Assembly: GCA_030152145.1 (NCBI GenBank)
Contig: JASLIL010000086.1
Span: forward strand, 1-17,625
Origin: Tissierellales bacterium
GTDB lineage: Bacteria > Bacillota > Clostridia > Tissierellales > JASKZW01
Direction of reading: 5' to 3'
DNA: 17,625 nucleotides
Shown here: positions 6,092-11,944 of the stretch, piece by piece
How positions within the stretch are numbered: position 1 is the stretch's first letter
Layout: the number at the start of each line of letters is the position of its first letter
The notes under the pieces: generated by a model
Told to the model about the DNA's origin: nothing
Databases searched by the model: none
The model's input: the letters and a program-made list of their open reading frames with translations, nothing else
Made by a program: the position numbers and the translations under genes

Positions 6092-6147
6092 TGGTCAGGT
6101 GGTCAGACCAACAAACCAACAAACCACCGAACCAACATACCGAATTA
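6092..6147 (+). repeat. 8-bp phased array of GGT and ACC half-sites in the ldh leader
   Basis: Seven consecutive 8-base units: TGGTCAGG, TGGTCAGA, CCAACAAA, CCAACAAA, CCACCGAA, CCAACATA, CCGAATTA. Two GGT-bearing units are followed by five ACC-type units (the last is ACCG in phase), all in exact 8-base register. Confidence 0.8.
6100..6110 (+). promoter_or_regulatory. FadR/LldR-family operator of ldh
   Basis: TGGTCAGACCA is a perfect palindrome around a central A and fits the TnGTnnnACnA operator of the FadR subfamily of GntR regulators. It lies at about +4 to +14 of ldh. A FadR-subfamily regulator gene is encoded just past ldh (7252-7965, minus), the obvious candidate to bind here. Confidence 0.7.
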
Positions 6148-6173
6148 TGTTTATACTGAAAGGATGATATAAA

Positions 6174-7133
6174 GTGGATAATAAAAAGTGTACTAAGATT
6201 TCAGTCATAGGCGCTGGTGCCGTTGGGGCAACAACAGCATATGCACTAACTATGGCAGGACTTGCAAGAGAATTAGTTGTAGTAGATATTGATAAGAAAA
6301 GAACAGAAGGTGAAGTTTTAGACCTTAGACATTGTGCAGATTTTATAAAGCCTATGAATATAGTAGCAGGAGATTATCCAGACACTAAAGATTCAGATAT
6401 TGTAGTAGTAACAGCAGGTGCAGCACAGAAACCAGGAGAAACTAGAATTGATCTTGTAAACAAAAATGTTAAGATATTTGAATCAATAATACCAGATGTG
6501 GCTAAATATAGTCCAAATGCCATATTATTAATTGTTTCAAATCCTGTAGATATACTTTCATATGTAGCCTATGAATTATCAGGTTTCCCTAAGGAAAGAG
6601 TTATAGGTTCAGGTACAGTACTAGATACTTCAAGATTAAAGCATGAAATAAGTTTAAAACTAGGTACAAGTCCAAGAGACTTACAAACTTATATCTTGGG
6701 AGAACATGGAGACACAGAATTCCCAGCTTGGAGCTTATCAACAGTACAAGGTATCAATCTAGACCAGTATGCTAAGGGAATAGGTTGTGAATTAACAGAA
6801 GAAATAAAAGATGAAATTCACAGTAATGTTAAGAATGCTGCCTATGAAGTTATAAACAGAAAAGGTTCAACATCCTATGCAATAGCAATGGCTATAAAGA
6901 AGATTGTAGAAGCTATCCTAGATGATGAGAAAGCAGTATTGCCAGTATCAACACTAGTAGATGGATATTATGGAGTTGAAGATGTATACCTAGGAGTTCC
7001 TGCAGTAGTAGGAAGAAATGGTGTAGAAAGATTCAATAAGCCTGAGCTAGCAGAAGATGAAGTAGTAAAATTACAAAACTCTGCTAATGCTTTGAAGGAA
7101 GTATTAGATAATTCCTTTTTAAAAAATAGATAA
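6174..7133 (+). CDS. ldh: L-lactate dehydrogenase
   Basis: Cytoplasmic NAD-dependent enzyme that reduces pyruvate to L-lactate and reoxidizes NADH in fermentation. The 319 residues show the NAD motif GAGAVG (13-18) with Asp38 for the adenosine ribose, the substrate loop GAAQKPGETR with Gln85 (lactate rather than malate specificity) and Arg91, LDTSRL with Asp151 and Arg154, and the active-site motif GEHGD with His178. Length is normal. The start is GTG at 6174, after AAAGGA (6159-6164) nine bases upstream; the nearer ATG at 6165 runs into a stop two codons later. It is a single-gene unit between its own promoter and a strong terminator. The leader holds a Rex-like site, a FadR-type palindrome and an 8-bp repeat array, so control by redox state and by a GntR regulator is likely. 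Confidence 0.96.
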   Translation: MDNKKCTKISVIGAGAVGATTAYALTMAGLARELVVVDIDKKRTEGEVLDLRHCADFIKPMNIVAGDYPDTKDSDIVVVTAGAAQKPGETRIDLVNKNVKIFESIIPDVAKYSPNAILLIVSNPVDILSYVAYELSGFPKERVIGSGTVLDTSRLKHEISLKLGTSPRDLQTYILGEHGDTEFPAWSLSTVQGINLDQYAKGIGCELTEEIKDEIHSNVKNAAYEVINRKGSTSYAIAMAIKKIVEAILDDEKAVLPVSTLVDGYYGVEDVYLGVPAVVGRNGVERFNKPELAEDEVVKLQNSANALKEVLDNSFLKNR

Positions 7134-7136
7134 ACT

Positions 7137-7171
7137 AAAAAAGTCTTGATCCCAAGGATCAAGGCTTTTTT
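7137..7171 (+). terminator. Rho-independent terminator of ldh
   Basis: CTTGATCC (7145-7152), CAA loop, GGATCAAG (7156-7163), extended by a G-T wobble and A-T pairs, then six T. Confidence 0.93.
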
Positions 7172-7221
7172 AATGGCTGAAATTATATTGAGTAGGGCTA
7201 ACTTAAAATTCCTAAAGACAC

Positions 7222-7253
7222 AAATAAAGAAACTCTTGAGAGTTTCTTTATTT
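7222..7253 (-). terminator. Terminator of the GntR-family gene
   Basis: A perfect 14-bp inverted repeat (AAATAAAGAAACTC, four-base loop, complement) overlaps the stop codon of the minus-strand regulator. The minus-strand 3' arm ends TTTATTTGTG, a weak U tract. Confidence 0.8.
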
Positions 7254-7965
7254 AATTTCCCTTGTTTTCCATAGACTTTTTCATCTGACAATTTACATAG
7301 TCCAGATGGAAGGTCATGGCCTCCTCGGCCTTTTTAGGATCATTTAAGCTTAGCATTTCATATATAATCCAATGCTGTTTTTTTATGTTATCCTTGTGCT
7401 CTTTCTCTGTAAGTATATTGGTCCTTATATCTTTTATAAACTCCTCTATAAGACCGGAAACAGCGTTTAAAATACTTTGTAGCAGGAAATTTTTACTAGC
7501 TTGGGCTATCTTGTAGTGGAATCTTACGTCCAGCTGAGAAAGTTCCTCCTCATCTTCACTAAGATCCGATTCTCTTAAAATTTCCTCAATTTCCAAGAGA
7601 TCCTCCTCATTGATTCTCATGCCTGCAAGAGCAGCACAGCCTTGCTCTATAACCTTCCTAAGCTCTATAATTTCTTCAGGATTACTTTCCTTTAGTAAAA
7701 ATATAGTTGAGAAGGGCTCATAAAGTATATCCTCAAAGTTTTCTTTTACAAAGTTACCCTCGCCAGGTCTTGATTCAATTAGCCCCATTATCTCAAGCTC
7801 TTTTAAAGCCTCTCTAACAGAGGAACGGCTAATAGCTAGTCCTTCAGCCATTTGCCTTTCAGAAGGAAGTTTATCCCCTTTTTTTAAGGTTCCTTCATAA
7901 AGCATACCCTTTATTTGCTCAATTACCTTTTTAGAAATACTTGTGTTTTTAATAGGTTTAAACAT
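7252..7965 (-). CDS. GntR-family transcriptional regulator, FadR subfamily (candidate LldR-like repressor of ldh)
   Basis: DNA-binding regulator of 237 residues. The N-terminal winged helix-turn-helix (residues about 8-72) has the GntR signature KGDKLPSERQMAEGLAISRS followed by VREALKELEIMGLIESRPGEG. The C-terminal FCD ligand domain (about 90-225) is all-helical and keeps the usual metal-binding positions: D and H in QLDVRFHYKIA and H in MTFHLDYV. FCD regulators bind small organic acids such as lactate or gluconate. Start: ATG at 7965 with AAAGGAAG upstream on this strand. The gene converges on ldh, and the ldh promoter holds a FadR-type palindrome; control of ldh, with lactate or pyruvate as the signal, is inference. 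No such palindrome was seen in the gene's own promoter, so self-control is not evident. Confidence 0.92.
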   Translation of the reverse strand: MFKPIKNTSISKKVIEQIKGMLYEGTLKKGDKLPSERQMAEGLAISRSSVREALKELEIMGLIESRPGEGNFVKENFEDILYEPFSTIFLLKESNPEEIIELRKVIEQGCAALAGMRINEEDLLEIEEILRESDLSEDEEELSQLDVRFHYKIAQASKNFLLQSILNAVSGLIEEFIKDIRTNILTEKEHKDNIKKQHWIIYEMLSLNDPKKAEEAMTFHLDYVNCQMKKSMENKGN

Positions 7966-8000
7966 TTCAAACTTCCTTTCACTGACTATCTAATACTCTA

Positions 8001-8029
8001 ATTTTACATAAAAATCAGCCTAAATTCAA
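8001..8029 (-). promoter_or_regulatory. Promoter of the GntR-family gene
   Basis: On the minus strand: TTGAAT (8024-8029), 17-base spacer, TAAAAT (8001-8006), about 35 bases before the ATG. Confidence 0.6.
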
Positions 8030-8048
8030 GAAATTAAAGGCTTTAGCC

Positions 8049-8080
8049 TTAAAAAAAGCCAATCTAAAAAGATTGGCTTT
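8049..8080 (-). terminator. Terminator of folT
   Basis: AAAGCCAATC (8055-8064), six-base loop, GATTGGCTTT (8071-8080); on the minus strand the hairpin is followed by seven T. A second small hairpin (AAGGC/GCCTT, 8037-8050) follows in tandem. Confidence 0.9.
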
Positions 8081-8610
8081 TAAACTTCATCAAACTTGAT
8101 AACCTTTGTTAAAGGCTCAAATATTATATTTAATAAAACTGCATATATTGGGATAGATACAGCTTGCTTTGTACCAGCCTTTACCACCCAAGTATAGAAT
8201 AGTTCCTTTTTTCCAGCAATCAAGGCTATAAATAAAGGAACCAATAAAACAGATGTAATAACCTGTCCAACTAGAATACCTACAAAAACCTTCCAAAGTT
8301 TGTATTTAGGGTACCTATCTCCTAAGGCCCTAGTAACTATAACAGGGATGGCTCCTGTTAAGGCAGAAGTTAAACTAAATAGTGGGTTAAATCCACCAGT
8401 AGCAGAAGGTCTAACTAAAAATCCAACTAGATCTGCAACCCCGCCCACTATAAATCCTAGTACAGGTCCTAGTGCATATCCGGAGAATATAATTGGAAAT
8501 CCTCCAAAGCTCACACTACCTATTCTCATTGTATTTACAGCAACAGAAAGAGCTATAAATATAGCAGCATAGGCAATGGTCCTAGTAGAAAACTTATTAC
8601 TATTTTTCAT
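8080..8610 (-). CDS. folT: FolT, folate-specific S component of an ECF transporter
   Basis: Integral membrane protein that binds folate and delivers it through an ECF energizing module encoded elsewhere. The 176-residue product has about five to six hydrophobic segments with typical FolT features: TIAYAAIFIALSVAVNTMRIG, FGGFPIIFSGYALGPVLGFIVGGVADLVGFLV, then GGFNPLFSLTSALTGAIPV. Length is normal for the family. The identification is strongly reinforced by a tetrahydrofolate riboswitch in its leader, an RNA class known to sit before folT. Start: ATG at 8610 with GAGAGGAG (8620-8627) upstream on this strand. Monocistronic, with a good terminator. Without the riboswitch the call would be 'ECF S component, folate or related'. 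Confidence 0.93.
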   Translation of the reverse strand: MKNSNKFSTRTIAYAAIFIALSVAVNTMRIGSVSFGGFPIIFSGYALGPVLGFIVGGVADLVGFLVRPSATGGFNPLFSLTSALTGAIPVIVTRALGDRYPKYKLWKVFVGILVGQVITSVLLVPLFIALIAGKKELFYTWVVKAGTKQAVSIPIYAVLLNIIFEPLTKVIKFDEV

Positions 8611-8619
8611 ATAAAAAAA

Positions 8620-8642
8620 CTCCTCTCATATGACAAGTGTCA
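8620..8642 (-). promoter_or_regulatory. RBS-proximal hairpin of folT
   Basis: On the minus strand, TGACACTTGTCA (8631-8642) can fold as a short hairpin just before the Shine-Dalgarno GAGAGGAG (8620-8627). Its 3' half, extended to TGTCATAT (8628-8635), is also complementary to ATATGACA (8756-8763) at the 5' edge of the riboswitch, so two pairings compete. Confidence 0.4.
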
Positions 8643-8666
8643 CCAAGAAAGAAGTAAATCTTTGTT

Positions 8667-8758
8667 GGCAGTGAACGCAATAATATACCGCAAGCTTGGC
8701 TTTTCGTTTTGAGACTACGTTCCATTCTCAAACACTTAACGTACATTATTTACCCTGT
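8667..8758 (-). ncRNA. Tetrahydrofolate (THF) riboswitch, folT leader
   Basis: Read on the minus strand the leader matches the class I THF riboswitch by eye. It has CGTTAAGTGT, the stem TTTGAG/CTCAAA around the conserved AATGGAACGTAGT-type loop, then AACGAA, a small hairpin AAGC-CAA-GCTT, and GCGGT followed by ATTATTGCGTTC. AATAATGTAC and GTATATTATT pair as the P2 stem. Length, about 92 bases, fits the class (about 89-100), and the downstream gene is folT, its classic target. No strong terminator follows it; control therefore probably acts on translation. Confidence 0.92.
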
Positions 8759-8819
8759 CATATATAATATTTCTTACTTTCTATCATATACCCTTAGTAC
8801 ATACACTTAAACACTTATA

Positions 8820-8837
8820 ATTGGAAAGTATTCCAAT
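8820..8837. repeat. Inverted repeat in the folT/response-regulator intergenic region
   Basis: ATTGGAA, AGTA, TTCCAAT: a perfect 7-bp inverted repeat with a four-base centre, upstream of the THF leader. It is not followed by a T run on either strand, so a protein-binding site is more likely than a terminator. A minus-strand TATGAT (8782-8787) nearby may be the folT -10. Confidence 0.35.
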
Positions 8838-8915
8838 AAAAATTTAGCCTAGTAAATAGAACTTGAATGATTGTTAAAAGCTTTATAGAAAATCCTAGAA
8901 TTCCTCCCCTAACTC

Positions 8916-8933
8916 TTAAGAAATAATTAAGAA
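8916..8933 (+). promoter_or_regulatory. 11-bp-spaced direct repeat, candidate OmpR/PhoB-family binding site
   Basis: TTAAGAA at 8916-8922 and again at 8927-8933, one helical turn apart, upstream of two TATTAT hexamers (8955-8960, 8965-8970) that may be the -10 of the two-component operon. OmpR/PhoB-family regulators typically bind 11-bp-period direct repeats, so this may be an autoregulatory site. Confidence 0.4.
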
Positions 8934-8991
8934 TTTAGAGGGATAAATCCTAAGTATTATATTGTATTATAGGAAAGAAGGAGTTAGATTT

Positions 8992-9027
8992 ATGATATAC
9001 TTATATCAAAATAATAGAACGGAGTGA
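8992..9027 (+). CDS. Possible 11-codon leader peptide upstream of the response regulator
   Basis: ATG at 8992 lies eight bases after a strong Shine-Dalgarno AAGGAG (8978-8983) and encodes MIYLYQNNRTE. Its TGA stop (9025-9027) lies inside the weaker ribosome binding site GGAGTGAT (9021-9028) of the response regulator, which starts with a TTG at 9032. Ribosomes finishing this peptide would be placed directly at that start, so translational coupling is plausible. The only evidence is the start signal and position; the frame is too short to test by composition. Confidence 0.4.
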   Translation: MIYLYQNNRTE

Positions 9028-9031
9028 TCTT

Positions 9032-9718
9032 TTGAATATATTAGTATGTGATGATGATAGGGAGATTCTAGATGCCATAACAATCTATCTAGAGAATGAA
9101 GGCTATAAAGTGTATAAGGCAATGGATGGACTGGAGGCATTGGAACAGTTAGAGGAAAATGAAATGCACTTAATTATAATGGATATAATGATGCCTAGGA
9201 TGGACGGAATAAAGGCCACTATGAAAATCAGAGAAGAAGCCAATATACCTGTTATAATGCTTTCAGCTAAATCAGAAGATACGGATAAGATTTTAGGCCT
9301 TACTATTGGAGCAGATGACTATATAACCAAGCCCTTTAACCCCTTGGAGCTTTTGGCCAGGGTTAAGTCCCAGCTTAGGAGATATACATCTTTAGGTAGT
9401 ATGGAAATAGAGAAGAATTATTACAAGACTGGTGGCCTAGAGCTAGATGATGAGAAAAAGCAGATCAAGGTAGATGGAGATGAAGTCTACTTAACTCCAG
9501 TTCAGTATAAGATCCTAAGGCTATTTATGAAGAATTTAGGAAGAGTATTTTCAATTGATGAAATTTATGAAAGAGTTTGGGAAGAAGAAGCTTATAATGC
9601 AGAAAATACAGTTGCAGTTCATATAAGAAAGATTAGGGAAAAAATCGAAATAAACCCTAAGGAACCCAAATATTTAAAGGTGGTGTGGGGAATTGGATAC
9701 AAGGTGGACAAGATTTAA
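9032..9718 (+). CDS. Two-component response regulator, OmpR/PhoB family
   Basis: Cytoplasmic DNA-binding regulator of 228 residues. Receiver domain 1-115: acidic pocket Asp7/Asp8, phosphorylation site Asp51 (LIIMDIMMPRMDG), switch Ser78, Lys100 (DDYITKPF). Winged-helix Trans_reg_C domain about 130-228, with LTPVQYKILRLFMKNLGRVFS, the recognition segment NTVAVHIRKIREKIE and the wing ending VVWGIGYKV. It resembles VanR/YclJ-type regulators. The start is TTG at 9032, chosen because it gives the canonical N-terminus MNILVCDDD and has GGAGTGAT upstream. The kinase gene overlaps its 3' end by 26 bases, so they are translated together. A possible leader ORF and an 11-bp direct repeat lie upstream. 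The target genes are not identifiable here. Confidence 0.95.
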   Translation: MNILVCDDDREILDAITIYLENEGYKVYKAMDGLEALEQLEENEMHLIIMDIMMPRMDGIKATMKIREEANIPVIMLSAKSEDTDKILGLTIGADDYITKPFNPLELLARVKSQLRRYTSLGSMEIEKNYYKTGGLELDDEKKQIKVDGDEVYLTPVQYKILRLFMKNLGRVFSIDEIYERVWEEEAYNAENTVAVHIRKIREKIEINPKEPKYLKVVWGIGYKVDKI

Positions 9719-11747
9719 GTATAGCAACTTTTTAAAACTATTTTTATTTATAGTGGTAGTTATAAGTTTTACACTGACATTAAATAGTTTTGTGATGTTT
9801 ATAACTGAATCTGATAGGACATCAGAGTTTTTCTATACAGGCAGCTATGAGGAAAGCCAAGAGTATAGATCAAAGTTTCATGAGATCATTAGGGACCTGT
9901 CAGTACTATACAACTACAAGAGTGAGGAATTTATTAAAAATGGAGACTATGTGCAGGCCCTAGATGTAATAAATATATCTAGTAGCCACTACGAGGACTA
10001 TAGATATTCGGAGAAAAACATAGACAAGAACAGCGAGGACACCCTAGAGCTTTATAAAAAGGACTATCCTGATAAATACAAGGCCATGGAAAAAGAGGTT
10101 ATAAGGCTGCAGGTAACTGATATGAAGACTAGGTTAAGATCCCTAGATAATGTGGGAATAAAGTATTATATGGAAAACGATGGCATAGTTATAAGCAATA
10201 CTAAAATGTCTAAGGCTGACATGCTTAAATCCTATGGCTACTTACTAGCAGAGGGTAATGGCAATATGGAAGCTGATAAGATCTACTCCCTGGGAGAGGC
10301 CAACAGCTATATATCTAGTGATTTTGAGAACTTTTTTTCAAATAATGAAAACAAGCTTTATATATCCTATGATAGGGACAGGTATATATCAGATAGTCAG
10401 GAATGGTCTAAAAATAAGGAAATTGGAAGTGCCTATCTTAAGAATACTATTATCCTATTTCTAATAACACTTTTTTCCTTTACCCTTCTGTCATCTTCAA
10501 TAGGCAGAAAGGCAGGAAGTCAAGATGTTCATATGGTATTTACAGACTATATTTTTACTGACATCAATATACTAATATGTGGAATAATAATATTCTTATA
10601 TGCAGCCTTCCTATCTGAAGTTAATGTAACTGCCATGGACAAGATGGCCTTTAAGCTTGTAACAGCAGGTTTTGCCTCTGTGGGCTTGGTATTTGTTTTA
10701 GGTTTGGTAAAGCATATAAAAAACAAGTCCCTTATAAGCTATTCCTTAATATACAAGATTTTTTCAGGTATAGGAAACTTTTTTAAGGAAATATATAGGT
10801 CTGGTAGTCTTGGAAAGAAATCTATTTTTTGGCTTATAGCATATCCCCTACTGACCATGGTGACTTTTTTTACCTTCCCTATAGTAGCCATATATCTAAG
10901 TTTAAAGAAGGTTAAGGACTTTGAGAAGATTGTAGAGGGAGTAGAGAGGGTAAAGAACGGAGAGTTGGATCACACTATAGAAATAGCTAAGAAGGGCAAT
11001 CTAAAGAAGCTGGCAGATAATATAAACAGTATATCTGAAGGCTTGAACAATGCTGTCGACAATGAGTTGAAAAGCGAGAGAATGAAAACCGAGCTAATAA
11101 CCAATGTATCCCATGACATAAGAACCCCCTTAACATCTATTATCACCTATATAGATCTTTTAAAGGAAGAGGAAGATCCAGAAAAGAGAAAAGAGTATAT
11201 AGATATACTGGAAAAGAAATCCCACAGGTTAAAGTCCTTAACAGACGATCTTTTTGAGGCCAGCAAGGTTTCCAGTGGAGATATACCAGTTAGCTTTAGC
11301 AAGATAAACTTAAACTTTCTCTTGACCCAGGGCTTGGGAGAGCTTAATGACAAGGTAGAAGAAAATGGTCTGGATTTTAAGATTAACTCCAGGAAGCAAG
11401 ATATATTTGTAAAGGCTGATGGTGATCTTCTTTGGAGGGCCATAGAGAATCTTTTGTCCAATATATTTAAGTATGCAGAGAAAAACTCTAGAGTCTATGT
11501 AGACATCTATGAAACTGGAGACAGTGTTTTTCTTGTTATGAAGAACATATCTCGCTATGAGTTAAACATAAGCTCTGAAGAGTTAATGGAGAGATTTAAA
11601 AGAGGGGATGAGTCAAGAACCAGTGAAGGCAGTGGCCTTGGCCTATCCATAGCTGAAAGCTTGATTAGCATACAAGATGGTAGATTTAATATAGATATAG
11701 ACGGAGACCTATTTAAGACAATTATAGTTTTAAATAAATGGAAGTAG
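9693..11747 (+). CDS. Membrane sensor histidine kinase with large extracellular domain and extra membrane segments
   Basis: Partner of the overlapping response regulator; senses an unknown signal and autophosphorylates on histidine. Of 684 residues, TM1 is about 14-36, followed by an extracellular region of about 210 residues rich in Asp, Lys and Tyr with no recognised fold. Hydrophobic segments follow near 251-270, 289-312, 322-342 and 378-404, then a HAMP-like linker. The catalytic core has the H box NVSHDIRTPL (His474), N box NLLSNIFKY (near 583-591), F-box-like RFKRGDESR and G2 box GSGLGLS (near 646). The G1 position reads VMKNIS rather than DxGxG, as in some clostridial kinases. The start is a TTG at 9693 inside the regulator gene, with AAAGGTGG and GGGG upstream; no other start lies before TM1. 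The operon ends in a terminator. Confidence 0.93.
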   Translation: MDTRWTRFKYSNFLKLFLFIVVVISFTLTLNSFVMFITESDRTSEFFYTGSYEESQEYRSKFHEIIRDLSVLYNYKSEEFIKNGDYVQALDVINISSSHYEDYRYSEKNIDKNSEDTLELYKKDYPDKYKAMEKEVIRLQVTDMKTRLRSLDNVGIKYYMENDGIVISNTKMSKADMLKSYGYLLAEGNGNMEADKIYSLGEANSYISSDFENFFSNNENKLYISYDRDRYISDSQEWSKNKEIGSAYLKNTIILFLITLFSFTLLSSSIGRKAGSQDVHMVFTDYIFTDINILICGIIIFLYAAFLSEVNVTAMDKMAFKLVTAGFASVGLVFVLGLVKHIKNKSLISYSLIYKIFSGIGNFFKEIYRSGSLGKKSIFWLIAYPLLTMVTFFTFPIVAIYLSLKKVKDFEKIVEGVERVKNGELDHTIEIAKKGNLKKLADNINSISEGLNNAVDNELKSERMKTELITNVSHDIRTPLTSIITYIDLLKEEEDPEKRKEYIDILEKKSHRLKSLTDDLFEASKVSSGDIPVSFSKINLNFLLTQGLGELNDKVEENGLDFKINSRKQDIFVKADGDLLWRAIENLLSNIFKYAEKNSRVYVDIYETGDSVFLVMKNISRYELNISSEELMERFKRGDESRTSEGSGLGLSIAESLISIQDGRFNIDIDGDLFKTIIVLNKWK

Positions 11748-11752
11748 AAGCT

Positions 11753-11785
11753 AGGGACCAGACTTTGATCTGGTCTCTTTTTATT
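11753..11785 (+). terminator. Terminator of the two-component operon
   Basis: GACCAGA (11756-11762), six-base loop, TCTGGTC (11769-11775), extended outward by three pairs, then CTTTTTATTTT. Confidence 0.9.
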
Positions 11786-11829
11786 TTAAAAATCTTCTTA
11801 AATATAATGCTATTTTAGAAAAGACAGGG

Positions 11830-11835
11830 TATAAT
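11830..11835 (+). promoter_or_regulatory. Candidate -10 of the MFS transporter gene
   Basis: TATAAT without a convincing -35, leaving a leader of about 105 bases. An alternative, TTGTAC (11894-11899), 16 bases, TATGAA (11916-11921), would give a short leader. Which is used cannot be decided here. Confidence 0.3.
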
Positions 11836-11944
11836 AGTTAGGACAGAAAAGAAACTCTTTAAGTAGGATATAGTAAAGGCTAGAGGTCTTCTGTTGTACA
11901 TAGGTATGGAATTTATATGAAATATTTATTTAAGGAGAGAGAAG

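Noticed and set aside
6147..6167. Six-codon ORF (MFILKG) just before the ldh GTG start
   Set aside because: No ribosome binding site; the length is easily due to chance.
8300..8572. Plus-strand open frame of 90 codons antisense to folT
   Set aside because: Proline- and threonine-rich shadow of a well-identified membrane protein gene; no ribosome binding site or family resemblance.
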